DNA of 64,000 bases from Delftia tsuruhatensis NBRC 16741 (GCF_001571325.1 NZ_BCTO01000010.1:124001-188000), one strand, 5' to 3'; counted from the stretch's first letter, positions 40,533 to 50,644 are shown. The notes: generated by a model not told the origin, from the sequence alone. Numbers and translations are program-made.

Positions 40533-40566
40533 TGCGGCCGGCGTCGTAAGACGCCGCAAGACACGG

Positions 40567-40604
40567 AAAACGGCACGGATGCACTCCGTGCCGTTTTCTT
40601 TTTT
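40567..40604 (+). terminator. Terminator after secA
   Basis: Thirteen-base arms beginning AAAACGGCACGGA enclose TGCAC and are followed by CTTTTTT. It lies 34 nt after the secA stop. Confidence 0.92.
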
Positions 40605-40682
40605 AAGGTCGATGAAATACGTGCCGCCCCGGTTTGTTCCGATAATGGAGCGCGTTTTTCTTTCACTGTAGGAAGCCCCTCA

Positions 40683-41915
40683 ATGCCTGTGAATCTCTCC
40701 GCTCCCGTGCACGCCGACCTGTTGGCGATCAACGGCGTTCGCATCGGCGTCACCGAAGCCGGTGTGCGCAAGGCCAACCGCAAGGACCTGTCCGTGTTCC
40801 TGCTCGACGAGGGCGCTTCGGTGGCGGGTGTGTTCACGCAGAACCGTTTCTGCGCAGCGCCCGTGCAGGTCAGCCGCGAGCACCTGGCCCAGACGTCCGG
40901 CGCCATCCGTGCCATGGTCATCAACACAGGCAATGCCAATGCCGGCACCGGCGCTGACGGACTGGCGCGCGCGCGCCGCACCTGTGCGGATCTGGCTGCG
41001 CTGCTGCAGCTCAAGCCAGAGCAGATCCTGCCGTTCTCCACTGGCGTGATCATGGAAGAGCTGCCCGTGGATCGCATCGCCGCCGGCCTGCCAGCTGCCA
41101 TCGCAGCAGCCAAGGCCGACAACTGGGGCACGGCCGCCGAAGGCATCATGACCACCGACACCCTGCCCAAGGCCTTCAGCCGCGCCGTGGACATTGGCGG
41201 CAAACGCGTGAGCATCACCGGCATCAGCAAGGGTGCAGGCATGATTCGCCCCAACATGGCGACCATGCTGGGCTTTCTGGCCACCGACGCCGCCATCGCA
41301 CCCGAACTGCTGCAGCCTCTGGTCAAGGAACTGGCCGACGGATCGTTCAACCGCGTGACCATCGACGGCGACACGTCGACCAACGACTCCTTCGTGCTGG
41401 TGGCCACGCACAAGGCCGGCAATGCGCAGATCACTTCGCTGACCAGTGCCGAAGGCCTGGCCCTGAAGGCTGCATTGCTGGATGTGTCGCGCCTGCTGGC
41501 CCAGGCCATCGTGCGCGACGGCGAAGGCGCCACCAAGTTCATCACCGTCAAGGTGGAGGGCGGCAAGACCGAGGCTGAGTGCCGCCTCGTGGCCTATTCC
41601 ATCGCGCATTCACCCCTGGTCAAGACGGCGTTCTTTGCCAGCGATCCGAACCTGGGTCGCATCCTTGCGGCGGTGGGCTATGCTAGCATCGACGATCTGG
41701 ACCAGACCAAGATCGACCTGTACCTGAACGATGTGCATGTCGCAGTCAATGGCGGCCGCAACCCTGCCTATCAGGAGGAAGACGGCCAGCGCGTGATGAA
41801 GCAGCAGGAGATCATCGTGCGCGTGCTACTGGGCCGAGGGCAGGCCGAGCAGACCGTGTGGACCTGCGATCTGAGCCACGACTACGTGAGCATCAACGCC
41901 GACTACCGCTCCTGA
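40683..41915 (+). CDS. argJ: ArgJ, ornithine acetyltransferase / N-acetylglutamate synthase
   Basis: ArgJ recycles the acetyl group from N-acetylornithine to glutamate in arginine synthesis. The 410-residue precursor keeps the self-cleavage site in [15 protein letters not shown], where the Thr becomes the N-terminal nucleophile of the beta chain. NTGNANAGTG and DGEGATKF are further family motifs. Whether it also accepts acetyl-CoA cannot be read from sequence. Confidence 0.96.
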   Translation: MPVNLSAPVHADLLAINGVRIGVTEAGVRKANRKDLSVFLLDEGASVAGVFTQNRFCAAPVQVSREHLAQTSGAIRAMVINTGNANAGTGADGLARARRTCADLAALLQLKPEQILPFSTGVIMEELPVDRIAAGLPAAIAAAKADNWGTAAEGIMTTDTLPKAFSRAVDIGGKRVSITGISKGAGMIRPNMATMLGFLATDAAIAPELLQPLVKELADGSFNRVTIDGDTSTNDSFVLVATHKAGNAQITSLTSAEGLALKAALLDVSRLLAQAIVRDGEGATKFITVKVEGGKTEAECRLVAYSIAHSPLVKTAFFASDPNLGRILAAVGYASIDDLDQTKIDLYLNDVHVAVNGGRNPAYQEEDGQRVMKQQEIIVRVLLGRGQAEQTVWTCDLSHDYVSINADYRS

Positions 41916-42080
41916 CTCTCCACCCACCGTGCCGCCGGCAGCCGCAGGCCTTGTGCCTGGCTGCTGCCAGCTTTCAATGGCGGCCGGCGCGCAAAAGCTC
42001 TGGCGTTGGCATGAGATCCATCTCGATTCCCGGGCATATCCAGCGTCGGTGGCCGTGAGATCCGTATTCGAGAGACATCC

Positions 42081-43037
42081 ATGACATTGCCCACAGAAGC
42101 CGTCGCCGCCCCCTTGCTGCAACTCGTGCAGCGCGCCGAGCAGCTGATGCAGCGCATCGAGGCCATCCTGCCCCAGCCGCTGCAATCCCCCGCCGACTGG
42201 AGTGCCTCCATCGCCTGGCGCTATCGCAAGCGCGCCAACGGCTGCGGTTTGCTGGAGCCCGTGCGCCATGTCGGCGCCATGCAGCTGTCCGACCTGCAGA
42301 ACATCGATGTGCAAAAGGACAAGATCGCGCGCAACACCGAGCAGTTCGTGACCGGCCGCACGGCCAACAACGTGCTGCTCACCGGCGCGCGCGGCACGGG
42401 CAAATCCTCGCTGATCCGTGCCTGCCTGCATGCTTTTGCTTCGCAGGGCCTGCGCCTGATCGAGGTGGACAAGGCCGATCTGACCGACCTGCCCGACATC
42501 GTCGATGTGGTGGCCGGCCGGCCCGAGAAGTTCATCATCTATTGCGACGATCTGAGCTTTGAGGAAGGCGAGCCTGGCTACAAGGCCATGAAGTCCATTC
42601 TGGATGGATCGGTCAGCGCCGCCAGCCCGAACGTGCTGGTCTATGCGACCAGCAATCGCCGCCACCTGCTGCCGGAGTACCAGTCCGAGAATCTGACCTA
42701 CCAGCGCGGCGAGGATGGGGAGCTGCATCCCGGCGAGGTGATCGAGGAAAAGATCTCGCTGTCCGAGCGTTTCGGCCTGTGGGTGAGCTTCTACCCGTTC
42801 AGCCAGGACGAGTACCTGCGCGTGGTGGCACAGTGGCTGGAGGCCCTGGGCCTGGACCAGGCCACGATCGAGGCGGCACGCCCGGAGGCCCTGGTCTGGG
42901 CGCTGGAGCGCGGTTCACGCAGCGGTCGCGTGGCCCACCAGTTTGCGCGCGACTATGCGGGCCGTGCCGAGCGCCCGAGTCAGCGCCAGACCGGCATCGC
43001 CGATGTCCAGGGGTTGGCTGAAGAGGCTGAACTCTGA
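42081..43037 (+). CDS. DUF815-family AAA-type ATPase
   Basis: The 318-residue protein has Walker A LTGARGTGKSSLIRA, Walker B KFIIYCDDLSFEEGE and an arginine-containing sensor region NVLVYATSNRRHLLPE. These match the DUF815 family of ATPases found upstream of mutT in beta-proteobacteria. The cellular role is not established. The last residues (GLAEEAEL) follow a conserved helical C-terminal part. The 165-bp gap before it shows nothing clear. Confidence 0.85.
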   Translation: MTLPTEAVAAPLLQLVQRAEQLMQRIEAILPQPLQSPADWSASIAWRYRKRANGCGLLEPVRHVGAMQLSDLQNIDVQKDKIARNTEQFVTGRTANNVLLTGARGTGKSSLIRACLHAFASQGLRLIEVDKADLTDLPDIVDVVAGRPEKFIIYCDDLSFEEGEPGYKAMKSILDGSVSAASPNVLVYATSNRRHLLPEYQSENLTYQRGEDGELHPGEVIEEKISLSERFGLWVSFYPFSQDEYLRVVAQWLEALGLDQATIEAARPEALVWALERGSRSGRVAHQFARDYAGRAERPSQRQTGIADVQGLAEEAEL

Positions 43038-43087
43038 GCACCTGCTGCCTGGCCCTGGGCTGGGCAGACTTTTTTGCGAAAGATCAA

Positions 43088-43594
43088 GTGACTGAAAAAG
43101 AAATCTCCCCCAAGGCCCGCGCTGAGGCGGCCGAGTCGCAGGCGCCAGTGCGGCGCAAGCACACCGAAGTCGCCGTTGGCGTGCTGCTTCGCGAGTCCGA
43201 TGGCGCGTTGCTGATCACCAGCCGTCCGCCGGGCAAGCCGTATGCAGGCTACTGGGAGTTTCCGGGCGGCAAGATCGAAGCCGGCGAGACCGTGGAGCAG
43301 GCCTTGCGCCGCGAGATGCAAGAGGAACTGGGCGTAGAGATCGCGGCCGCTGAAGTCTGGAAGGTGACCGAGCATGACTATCCACATGCCCTGGTGCGCC
43401 TGCACTGGTGCAAGGTCACGCGCTGGAGCGGGGAGTTCGAGATGCGTGAAGGCCAGCAGATGGCCTGGCAGCAACTTCCGCTGCAGGTGCATCCGGTGCT
43501 GCCAGGTGCCTATCCGGTGCTGCAGTGGCTGAGCGAGGAACGCGGGCTGCCTTTCGATGCCGGGTTCTACGAGGCAGGCCAGCCGAAAGCCTGA
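43088..43594 (+). CDS. mutT: MutT-like Nudix hydrolase (8-oxo-dGTP diphosphatase)
   Basis: The 168-residue protein has the Nudix box GGKIEAGETVEQALRREMQEELGV and the MutT hallmark ITSRPPGKPYAGYWEFPGG split around it. MutT removes mutagenic 8-oxo-dGTP from the nucleotide pool. The start is a GTG. An N-terminal extension of ~25 residues precedes the usual family start; ATG is not available nearby. It is convergent with yacG, only 10 bp apart. Confidence 0.85.
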   Translation: MTEKEISPKARAEAAESQAPVRRKHTEVAVGVLLRESDGALLITSRPPGKPYAGYWEFPGGKIEAGETVEQALRREMQEELGVEIAAAEVWKVTEHDYPHALVRLHWCKVTRWSGEFEMREGQQMAWQQLPLQVHPVLPGAYPVLQWLSEERGLPFDAGFYEAGQPKA

Positions 43595-43604
43595 TCGGGC
43601 CTGA

Positions 43605-43859
43605 TCAAGGCTCGGTGCGAGGATCGCCGAAGGGCGCATCCTCGGGCGGCATCGGTGCAGGCACGCGGAATTCCTCATTGGCCCATGCGCCCAGGTCGAT
43701 CTGGCGGCAGCGTTCGCTGCAGAAGGGGCGGAAACGGTTGGCTGGTGCGAACAGGCTGGGGCCTGCACAGGTCGGGCAGCGCACCGTGGGGCCGGCAGAA
43801 GAGAGGCTGGCGGGCTGGGGGGCGGGGGCGCTCGAGGGCATGTCGGCCGTCTTGTCCAT
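43605..43859 (-). CDS. yacG: YacG, zinc-binding DNA gyrase inhibitor
   Basis: The 84-residue protein carries the four-cysteine zinc site CPTCAGPS and [14 protein letters not shown], with the family ending EEFRVP. YacG binds gyrase and inhibits it in E. coli. It starts in a TGATG overlap with the zapD stop, so it is coupled to zapD. The start could also be an ATG at 43841. The N-terminal Ser/Pro/Ala stretch is not conserved. Confidence 0.88.
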   Translation of the reverse strand: MDKTADMPSSAPAPQPASLSSAGPTVRCPTCAGPSLFAPANRFRPFCSERCRQIDLGAWANEEFRVPAPMPPEDAPFGDPRTEP

Positions 43860-44614
43860 CAGCTGCAAAGCGTGACCTCGAACGAGGCATCTTCGCCGCA
43901 GGGTTGAGGCTTGGCGCCGTTCTCGGGGCGGAGCAGGCGCACCGAAACCAGCAGGCGGTTGCCGCTGATCTCCGGAACCAGATTCAACGACGGGTCTATG
44001 CGCAGGCGCAGCAGCTGAAAGCTGCGGCCGGGCGGCATGGCCTGCTGGAACACGCCTTTTTCGGCAGCCACCCATTGCGGCACGCCGGTTTCGCGCAGCA
44101 GCTTGAGCAGCAATTGCAGCGACTGACCCAGCGGGGTCAGGGTGCTGGCCCAGTCCTCCAGATCGCGCAGGCGTATCTGGGGATCATGGAACTGCCAGGC
44201 GTGATAGGCCGGAAGGTCGAAGCCGCAGGTGCCGCCGGGGATGCCGATGCGGCTGCGCACGGCCATCAGCCACTCGTTTTCAGTCAGGGTCTGGCCGGCC
44301 TTGCCGTTCTGGGCATTGAGCTGGGCAAAGCACTGCTCCACATGGCGTGAGACCTGGTCAAGCATGTGCTCGGCAATGTCGGGATTGCCGCGCAGGCTGT
44401 CGAGCAGGCTTTTGTGGCGCTCAAGGTCCTTGAGCACGTCCGTCTTCAGGTCGGTACGTGCCGCCACGTCCATGATCTCGAAGATGGTGACCAGCGCAAA
44501 ATGGTGATCGATGGAATGAGCGCGCGACAGCAACTCGCTCAGGCGGCGATATAGCTGTTCCAACCGGAGGTAGGTCCTCAGGCGCTCATTGAAAGGATAT
44601 TCGTAAAGGATCAC
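43859..44614 (-). CDS. zapD: ZapD, FtsZ-bundling cell-division protein
   Basis: The 251-residue protein matches ZapD (DUF1342): [18 protein letters not shown] at the N-terminus, [15 protein letters not shown] and the C-terminal beta domain [13 protein letters not shown]. ZapD crosslinks FtsZ filaments in the Z ring. Gene order yacG-zapD-coaE-pilD-pilC-pilB is conserved from E. coli to beta-proteobacteria. Confidence 0.95.
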   Translation of the reverse strand: MILYEYPFNERLRTYLRLEQLYRRLSELLSRAHSIDHHFALVTIFEIMDVAARTDLKTDVLKDLERHKSLLDSLRGNPDIAEHMLDQVSRHVEQCFAQLNAQNGKAGQTLTENEWLMAVRSRIGIPGGTCGFDLPAYHAWQFHDPQIRLRDLEDWASTLTPLGQSLQLLLKLLRETGVPQWVAAEKGVFQQAMPPGRSFQLLRLRIDPSLNLVPEISGNRLLVSVRLLRPENGAKPQPCGEDASFEVTLCS

Positions 44615-44703
44615 GCTTGCTGGGCTCCTCGGGGTGCACAGGAATCAGCTGTCTACGTCGTGCACATGCTGAATTACACGCACAGGCCAAGCCATGGCGT
44701 GCA

Positions 44704-45342
44704 TCATAGCCCGAACCATGCAGAGATTCGATCGGTGCATGTGCGCAAAGCCTCTATCGTCATGGCCTCGTCGTTGTAGAGCACCCAGTCAGCGGCTGCC
44801 AGCCGTGCCGCACGTGTGGCCTGGGCCGAGATGATGGCCTGCACCGCCTCGCGTGGCAATCCGTTGCGCGCGATCACGCGAGCGATCTGCGTTTCGGTGC
44901 GGCAGTCAACGACCAGCACCGCATCAAGCATGGCAGGCCAGCGGCCGGACTCCACGAGCAAGGGAATGTCATGCACGATGAGTCGGCACCCAGCCACTGT
45001 GGCCTGCTCCACTTGCCGGGACGTCTGCTGCGCCACGAGGGGATGGACGATGGCCTCCAGCTGCTGTCGTGCCGAGGGCTGCTGAAAGACCAGTTCGCGC
45101 ATGCGCGTGCGGTCCAGGGCGCCGCTGGCGTCAATCAGTTCGGGCCCGAAGACGCGCGCTATCTCGGGCAGAGCAGCACCTTCGGGGGCGGTGAGGCTGC
45201 GAGAGATCTGGTCGGCATCGATCACGGCCGCTCCGCGCAAGCCCAGTTGCGCTGCGACGGTGCTCTTGCCGCTGCCAATGCCGCCCGTCAGGCCCAGCCG
45301 AAACGGGCGTGCAAGCAAGGGCGGGGCGATGCTGGGGGCCAT
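44704..45342 (-). CDS. coaE: CoaE, dephospho-CoA kinase
   Basis: CoaE performs the final step of coenzyme A synthesis. The 212-residue P-loop kinase has LGLTGGIGSGKSTVAAQL, VIDADQISRSLTAPEG and VHDIPLLVESG. ATG 45342 was chosen; a TTG at 45360 would overlap the pilD stop (TTGA) and add six residues. It lies between pilD and zapD, as in most proteobacteria. Confidence 0.94.
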   Translation of the reverse strand: MAPSIAPPLLARPFRLGLTGGIGSGKSTVAAQLGLRGAAVIDADQISRSLTAPEGAALPEIARVFGPELIDASGALDRTRMRELVFQQPSARQQLEAIVHPLVAQQTSRQVEQATVAGCRLIVHDIPLLVESGRWPAMLDAVLVVDCRTETQIARVIARNGLPREAVQAIISAQATRAARLAAADWVLYNDEAMTIEALRTCTDRISAWFGL

Positions 45343-45356
45343 GCCGCAGTGTTGAA

Positions 45357-46250
45357 TCAAAGGCCCAAGGCCGCCAATAGGGATTGCAGCATCTGCTGCG
45401 GTCCGAACACCATGGCTGCAAAGCCGGCGCCCGCCAGAAAGGGGCCGAAGGGAACATAGCCGCCCTCACGCAGGCGGCTGTTGATCTTCAACGCGATGCC
45501 CACGATGGCGCCAATCACCGACGAGATCAGGATGATGGGCACGAGTGCCTGCCAGCCGAACCAGGCGCCCAGCGCGGCAAACAGCTTGAAGTCGCCGTAG
45601 CCCATGCCTTCCTTGCCGGTGGCCAGCTTGAAGGCCCAGTAAACCAGCCACAGCGAGAGATAGCCCGCTGCAGCGCCCCATACCGCGTCGGCCAGAGGCA
45701 CGGCGGTCCAGTGCAGCGCCGACGACAGCAGTCCGGCCCACAGCAAGGGCAGGGTGATGTCGTCGGGAAGCAGTGTGGTGTCCCAGTCGATCAATGCCAG
45801 GCTCAGCAAGGCCGCACTGAAAAGGCACCAGGCAGCGCCTGTGGGCGTGATGCCCCATTGCGCCGCACAGTAGGCAAACAGCGCGGCGCAGGCCAATTCC
45901 ACCAGCGGATAGCGGATGCTGATCGACGCCTTGCATTCGGAGCACCGGCCCCGCAGCGCCAGATAACTGAGCACGGGAATATTCTCGTACCAGTGGATGG
46001 CATGGCCGCAATGCGGGCAGCGCGAGCGGGGGCGGCTCAGGCTCAGGGGCGCCTCGGCAGGCGGTGGCGCTGTGGCGGGCGATGGCGTGGCGGAGGATGA
46101 AGATTGCTCTTGCGCCCATTGGGCGCATTCCGCATTCCATTGCTGCTCCATCATGCGGGGCAGCCTATGCACCACCACGTTGAGAAAGCTGCCAACCAAC
46201 AGGCCCAGCAGGCCGCCCAATGCAGCCTGCATCCAGAGTTCCAAAACCAT
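45357..46250 (-). CDS. pilD: PilD, type IV prepilin peptidase
   Basis: The 297-residue polytopic aspartic protease cleaves and N-methylates type IV prepilins and type II pseudopilins. The cytoplasmic loop has the zinc motifs CPHCGHAI and CSECKASI; the two catalytic Asp residues lie in DWDTTLLPD and GYGDFKL. It has about eight membrane spans. Its start overlaps the pilC stop. Confidence 0.95.
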   Translation of the reverse strand: MVLELWMQAALGGLLGLLVGSFLNVVVHRLPRMMEQQWNAECAQWAQEQSSSSATPSPATAPPPAEAPLSLSRPRSRCPHCGHAIHWYENIPVLSYLALRGRCSECKASISIRYPLVELACAALFAYCAAQWGITPTGAAWCLFSAALLSLALIDWDTTLLPDDITLPLLWAGLLSSALHWTAVPLADAVWGAAAGYLSLWLVYWAFKLATGKEGMGYGDFKLFAALGAWFGWQALVPIILISSVIGAIVGIALKINSRLREGGYVPFGPFLAGAGFAAMVFGPQQMLQSLLAALGL

Positions 46251-47467
46251 CAGACCACCTGGCCCAGCTTGAAGATGGGTAGATACATCGAAACCACGAT
46301 GCCGCCGATGAGGGTGCCCAGGAAAACAATGATGATGGGCTCCATCAGGCTGGACAGGCCAGCCACCATGTCATCGACCTCTTCTTCATAGAAATCGGCC
46401 GCCTTGCCCAGCATATGGTCGATGGAGCCGGATTCCTCGCCGATGGCGCACATCTGCAGCACCATGGAGGGAAAGACATTGGCATTGGTCATGGCCACGG
46501 TGAGACTGGTGCCGGTGGAGACCTCCTGCTGGATCTTTTCCGTGGCATTGGCATACACGGCATTGCCGGATGCGCCGCCGACAGAATCCAGTGCCTCGAC
46601 CAATGGGACACCCGCGGCAAACATGGTCGATAGCGTGCGCGTCCAGCGTGCGACGCAGGATTTCTCGATCAGCACGCCAAAGACCGGCACCTTCAGCAGC
46701 GTACGGTCCATGAATTGCTGCATGCGCTCGTTGCGCTTCCAGGCCTGCATGAAGAAGTAGAGACCGCCGCCAATCACGCCGAAGATCAACCACCACCATT
46801 GGACAAAGACATCGCTGATGCCCATCACGAACAGCGTCGGCGCCGGCAGGTCGGCGCCGAATGAACTGAACACTTCCTTGAAGGCCGGGATCACGAAAAT
46901 CATGATGATGGTCACGACGATGAAGGCCACGACGATGACCGAGATCGGGTACATCAGCGCCGATTTGATCTTGGACTTGATGGCCTCGGTCTTCTCCATG
47001 TACGTGGCCAGGCGGTCCAGCAGGGCTTCCAGGATACCGGCCGCTTCGCCCGCCTCCACCAGATTGCAGTAGAGGCTATCGAAGTACATGGGGTGCTTGC
47101 GATAGGCCGCGTTCAGCGAGGTGCCGGTCTCCACGTCGGCGCGAATATCGGCCAGAAGGCGCGTCACGCTGGGGTTGGTGTTGCCCCGTCCGACAATGTC
47201 GAAGGCCTGAAGCAGCGGGACGCCCGCCTTCATCATCGTTGCCATCTGGCGGGTGAACAGCGCAATGTCCTTGGGCTTGATCCTCTTGCCGCCGCGTGTG
47301 CGGCGCTTCTTGATCTTGCTGGGCAGCACGCCCTGGCGGCGCAGCATGGCCTGGACCTGGTTGATGCCCCCGGCCCGGGTCTCGCCTCGGATGATCTTGC
47401 CGTTGCGATCCTTACCTTCCCATTCGAAGACAAATTCCTTGATTCCCTTGGACGCGGCTGTGGCCAT
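46250..47467 (-). CDS. pilC: PilC, type IV pilus inner-membrane platform protein
   Basis: The 405-residue GspF/PilC family protein has two repeated cytoplasmic helical domains and three membrane spans. FTRQMATMMKAGVPLLQAFD and the repeat TRTLSTMFAAGVPLVEALD are the duplicated signature regions. It anchors the PilB motor and the pilus base. An N-terminal lysine-rich part is typical. Confidence 0.96.
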   Translation of the reverse strand: MATAASKGIKEFVFEWEGKDRNGKIIRGETRAGGINQVQAMLRRQGVLPSKIKKRRTRGGKRIKPKDIALFTRQMATMMKAGVPLLQAFDIVGRGNTNPSVTRLLADIRADVETGTSLNAAYRKHPMYFDSLYCNLVEAGEAAGILEALLDRLATYMEKTEAIKSKIKSALMYPISVIVVAFIVVTIIMIFVIPAFKEVFSSFGADLPAPTLFVMGISDVFVQWWWLIFGVIGGGLYFFMQAWKRNERMQQFMDRTLLKVPVFGVLIEKSCVARWTRTLSTMFAAGVPLVEALDSVGGASGNAVYANATEKIQQEVSTGTSLTVAMTNANVFPSMVLQMCAIGEESGSIDHMLGKAADFYEEEVDDMVAGLSSLMEPIIIVFLGTLIGGIVVSMYLPIFKLGQVV

Positions 47468-47505
47468 CGTGCTCCCTCGTTTGTTGTCTGCGCTGTCCGC
47501 GCTAT

Positions 47506-49248
47506 TTACTCATTGGTGACTGCCAGCACTTCTTCGAGCGAGGTCAGTCCCTGTCTGGCCTTGTGCAAACCCGATCCACGCAGCGACCGCACGCCTTCGC
47601 GCTTGGCCTGTGCGGCGATCTCCAGTGCACTGCCGTCCTGCAGGATGATGCGCTGGATTTCCTCGCTGATAGGCATCACCTGATAGATGCCTACGCGGCC
47701 CTTGTAGCCGTTGTTGCATGCCGGACAGCCGACGGGCCTGTAGGTGACCCAGCTGCCGTCAATGTCCGCATCGTCGTAGCCTGCATCGATCAGGGCCTCC
47801 CGCGGAATGTCAGCCGGCTCCTTGCATTGAGGGCACAGGCGCCTGGCCAGGCGCTGGGCGGTGATCAGGATCACGCTCGATGCGATGTTGAAGGGCGCAA
47901 TGCCCATGTTGCGCATGCGCGTCAACGTGGTCGGTGCGTCATTGGTGTGCAGGGTGGACAGCACCAAGTGGCCGGTTTGCGCTGCCTTGATCGAGATGTC
48001 GGCCGTTTCCAGATCGCGGATTTCACCGACCATGATGATGTCGGGATCCTGGCGCAGAAAAGCCTTGAGCGCAGTTGCAAAGGTGAGGCCGGCCTTTTCG
48101 TTCACATTGACCTGGTTGACGCCGGGCAGGTTGATTTCCGAAGGATCTTCCGCCGTGGCGATGTTCACGCCGGCCTTGTTCAGTAGGTTCAGGCAGGTGT
48201 ACAGCGACACTGTCTTGCCCGAGCCGGTGGGGCCTGTGACCAGAATCATTCCGTAGGGGCGGCTGATGGCTTCAAGCAGGCGTGCCTTCTCCTCGGGTTC
48301 ATAGCCCAGGGCGTCGATGCCCATCCTGGCCGAGCTCGGGTCCAGGATACGGATCACGATCTTCTCGCCGAAAAGCGTGGGCAGCGTGCTGACGCGAAAG
48401 TCGATGACGCGGTCCGGGCCGACCTTGAGCTTCATGCGCCCGTCCTGCGGGACACGCTTTTCCGAGATGTCCATGCGCGAGATCACCTTGATGCGCGAGG
48501 CCAGCTTCTCCTTGATGGCAATGGGCGGCGATGCAATTTCACGCAGCTCGCCGTCAATGCGAAAGCGCACGCGGTACTGGTGCTCGTAGGGTTCGAAATG
48601 CAAGTCAGACGCGCGCATGTTGAAGGCGTCGAGCAGCATTTTGTGCAGGAACTTGACGATGGGCGCATCTTCGACGTCTGCTGCGGCCGAGTTGTCCTTT
48701 TCCTCTGCCACCTCATCAGGCTTGAGGTCGCCGAACTCGAAGTCGCCGCTGCCGCCATAGCTGTCCATGGCCTCGCTGGCGCTTTTGTTCTGCTGCGTGA
48801 TCAGCCGCTCCAGCTTGTCGGCCTCGACGATGATCCAGTCCACGCCCAACTGGGTGGTGAACTTGATCTGCTCGGCGGCTTCCTGCTGCGTCGGGTCGGC
48901 GGTGGCCACCGTGAGGCGGTTGCCGCGCTTGCTCAGAGGCAGGACGCGATAGGTGCTGATGATCTTGGCGTCCAGCAGATCCTGCGGCAGGCGCATGGCG
49001 TCGACCGCATCAAGATCGAGCAGCGGCGCGCTGAACATGGTGGAAACCGTCTCCGCCACTTCCAGGGCAGAGAGGGTGCCGGCGACGCTCAGTTCTGCAA
49101 TGAACGAGGTGCGATTGGTGGCGGCCTTGCCGGCAGCCGCTTCCGCTGCCTGTTGCGATACCTTGCCTGCTGAAATCAGGGCCCGCCCGATGCCGGGAAG
49201 CGATGCGACAGCGGATGCATTCTTGAGCGAGGAGTCAGCAACAGCCAT
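47506..49248 (-). CDS. pilB: PilB, type IV pilus extension ATPase
   Basis: The 580-residue GspE family ATPase powers pilus extension. It has an N-terminal GspE-N domain, Walker A GPTGSGKTVSLYTCL, Asp box, Walker B IIMVGEIRDLETADI, and zinc cysteines in CPQCK and CPACNNGYKGR. The ATG at 49248 begins MAVADSSLKN; an upstream start would add a non-conserved 23-residue extension. pilB, pilC and pilD read in that order on the minus strand. Confidence 0.96.
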   Translation of the reverse strand: MAVADSSLKNASAVASLPGIGRALISAGKVSQQAAEAAAGKAATNRTSFIAELSVAGTLSALEVAETVSTMFSAPLLDLDAVDAMRLPQDLLDAKIISTYRVLPLSKRGNRLTVATADPTQQEAAEQIKFTTQLGVDWIIVEADKLERLITQQNKSASEAMDSYGGSGDFEFGDLKPDEVAEEKDNSAAADVEDAPIVKFLHKMLLDAFNMRASDLHFEPYEHQYRVRFRIDGELREIASPPIAIKEKLASRIKVISRMDISEKRVPQDGRMKLKVGPDRVIDFRVSTLPTLFGEKIVIRILDPSSARMGIDALGYEPEEKARLLEAISRPYGMILVTGPTGSGKTVSLYTCLNLLNKAGVNIATAEDPSEINLPGVNQVNVNEKAGLTFATALKAFLRQDPDIIMVGEIRDLETADISIKAAQTGHLVLSTLHTNDAPTTLTRMRNMGIAPFNIASSVILITAQRLARRLCPQCKEPADIPREALIDAGYDDADIDGSWVTYRPVGCPACNNGYKGRVGIYQVMPISEEIQRIILQDGSALEIAAQAKREGVRSLRGSGLHKARQGLTSLEEVLAVTNE

Positions 49249-49376
49249 GTAGCAAGACGTGTGAGAGGAAAGGACATTTATCCTATCATCACTGAGCACT
49301 TGGAATGCCAGACACACTGTTACACGCCTGGGTCTTGAACCTGGCGCAAGGGTGTGATGGAGATGGAATGACCAGG

Positions 49377-49453
49377 TGGTCGGGGTGAGAGGATTCGAAC
49401 CTCCGGCCTCTACGTCCCGAACGTAGCGCTCTACCAGGCTAAGCTACACCCCG
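49377..49453 (-). tRNA. tRNA-Pro (CGG)
   Basis: The 77-nt tRNA has acceptor arms CGGGGTG and the matching CACCCCG, anticodon stem CTACG/CGTAG with loop TTCGGGA giving anticodon CGG, and T-loop GTTCGAATC. CCA is encoded (49377-49379). Confidence 0.96.
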
Positions 49454-49484
49454 TTGCTTTTGTAGAAAAAGCGAGCAGCCTGAA

Positions 49485-50465
49485 TCAGGTGCGTCGCTCC
49501 AAAAGCTGAGACGCCAATTGTAGCAAACTTGCCGTATGCAAATTGCTTGGGAGCACATTTATTGCGTCGATGGCGCGGCGTGCCTCGGCATGTGCGGCCT
49601 CGCGTGCCACGTCCAGCGCACCTGTGCTGCGCACGATATCCACTACGGCGGTCAGTTGCTCGGTGGAGCCCTGTTCGATGGCGGCGCGCACGATGGCGGC
49701 CTGCTCAGGCGTGCCGCGTTGCATTGCGGCAATCAGGGGGAGGGTGCATTTGCCTTCGCGCAGGTCATCGCCCAGGTTCTTGCCCATTTCCTGGGCATCG
49801 CCTGCATAGTCGAGTACGTCGTCAATGATCTGGAAGGCCGTGCCCAGCGCCTGGCCATAGCTGGCGCAGGCCTGCTCGATTTCGCGGGGCGCGTCGGCCA
49901 GCACGGCGCCCAGCTGGGCGCTGGCCTCGAAGAGCTGGGCGGTCTTGGAGCGGATGACGTGCAGGTAGCCGGCTTCGTCCAGCGAGGCATCGTGCGTGTT
50001 GATCAGCTGCTGGACCTCACCCTCGGCGATCACGTTGGTGGCATCCGAGAGAATCTTGAGCACGCGCATGCTGCCGACTTCCACCATCATCTGGAAGGAG
50101 CGCGAGTGCAGGAAGTCGCCGACCAGCACGCTGGCCGGATTGCCGAAGGTCTCGTTGGCCGTCGGGCGGCCACGGCGCAGGGTGGACTCGTCCACCACGT
50201 CGTCGTGCAGCAGGGTGGCGGTGTGAATCAGCTCGACCACGGCCGCCAGGACATGCCTGTCCCTGCCTTCGTAGCCCAGCGCATTGCAGACCATGAGCAG
50301 CAGGGCCGGGCGAAGGCGCTTGCCGCCTGCAGCGATGATGTACTGGGAGATCTGGGCAATCAGCGGGACGGTGGTCGTCAGGCGCTGGGCAATCACATGA
50401 TCCACCTCGCGCATGTCGTCAGTGATCAGGGCAAGCGGATTGGGGGTGGAGAGAGCTGTGGTCAA
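49485..50465 (-). CDS. ispB: Polyprenyl diphosphate synthase (IspB-like)
   Basis: The protein makes the long prenyl chain of ubiquinone. It has the first aspartate-rich motif LLHDDVVDES and the second IIDDVLDYAG, with GGKRLRPALLL upstream. The TTG at 50465 gives 326 residues, close to E. coli IspB (323). A longer frame opens at ATG 50564, but a perfect TATAAT inside that extension favours the TTG. The gene is divergent from rplU, as in E. coli. Confidence 0.92.
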   Translation of the reverse strand: MTTALSTPNPLALITDDMREVDHVIAQRLTTTVPLIAQISQYIIAAGGKRLRPALLLMVCNALGYEGRDRHVLAAVVELIHTATLLHDDVVDESTLRRGRPTANETFGNPASVLVGDFLHSRSFQMMVEVGSMRVLKILSDATNVIAEGEVQQLINTHDASLDEAGYLHVIRSKTAQLFEASAQLGAVLADAPREIEQACASYGQALGTAFQIIDDVLDYAGDAQEMGKNLGDDLREGKCTLPLIAAMQRGTPEQAAIVRAAIEQGSTEQLTAVVDIVRSTGALDVAREAAHAEARRAIDAINVLPSNLHTASLLQLASQLLERRT

Positions 50466-50493
50466 GGTACTGCGGGCGCCAAGTGGATCGTCA

Positions 50494-50499
50494 ATTATA
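50494..50499 (-). promoter_or_regulatory. -10 element for the polyprenyl synthase gene
   Basis: On the minus strand this reads TATAAT. A start about 7 nt downstream would leave a ~22-nt leader to the TTG start codon at 50465. The -35 region is weak. Confidence 0.4.
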
Positions 50500-50582
50500 G
50501 GAAGAGCGACCCTGCCTGCGACCCGCTCTGGCGGTTGTTTGGGCGAAGGAGGGGAGCGCTTCATGCAAGGAATGTGAGTGCG

Positions 50583-50591
50583 TGCTAGAAT
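50583..50591 (+). promoter_or_regulatory. Extended -10 promoter of rplU-rpmA
   Basis: TGCTAGAAT combines a TG extension with a TAGAAT -10. It would give a ~46-nt leader before rplU. A clear -35 is lacking, as is allowed for extended -10 promoters. Confidence 0.5.
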
Positions 50592-50644
50592 CTCCGGCTT
50601 CCGTGGAAATTCGTTCGCGGAACTCTCAAATTCAAGAGGTTTAA

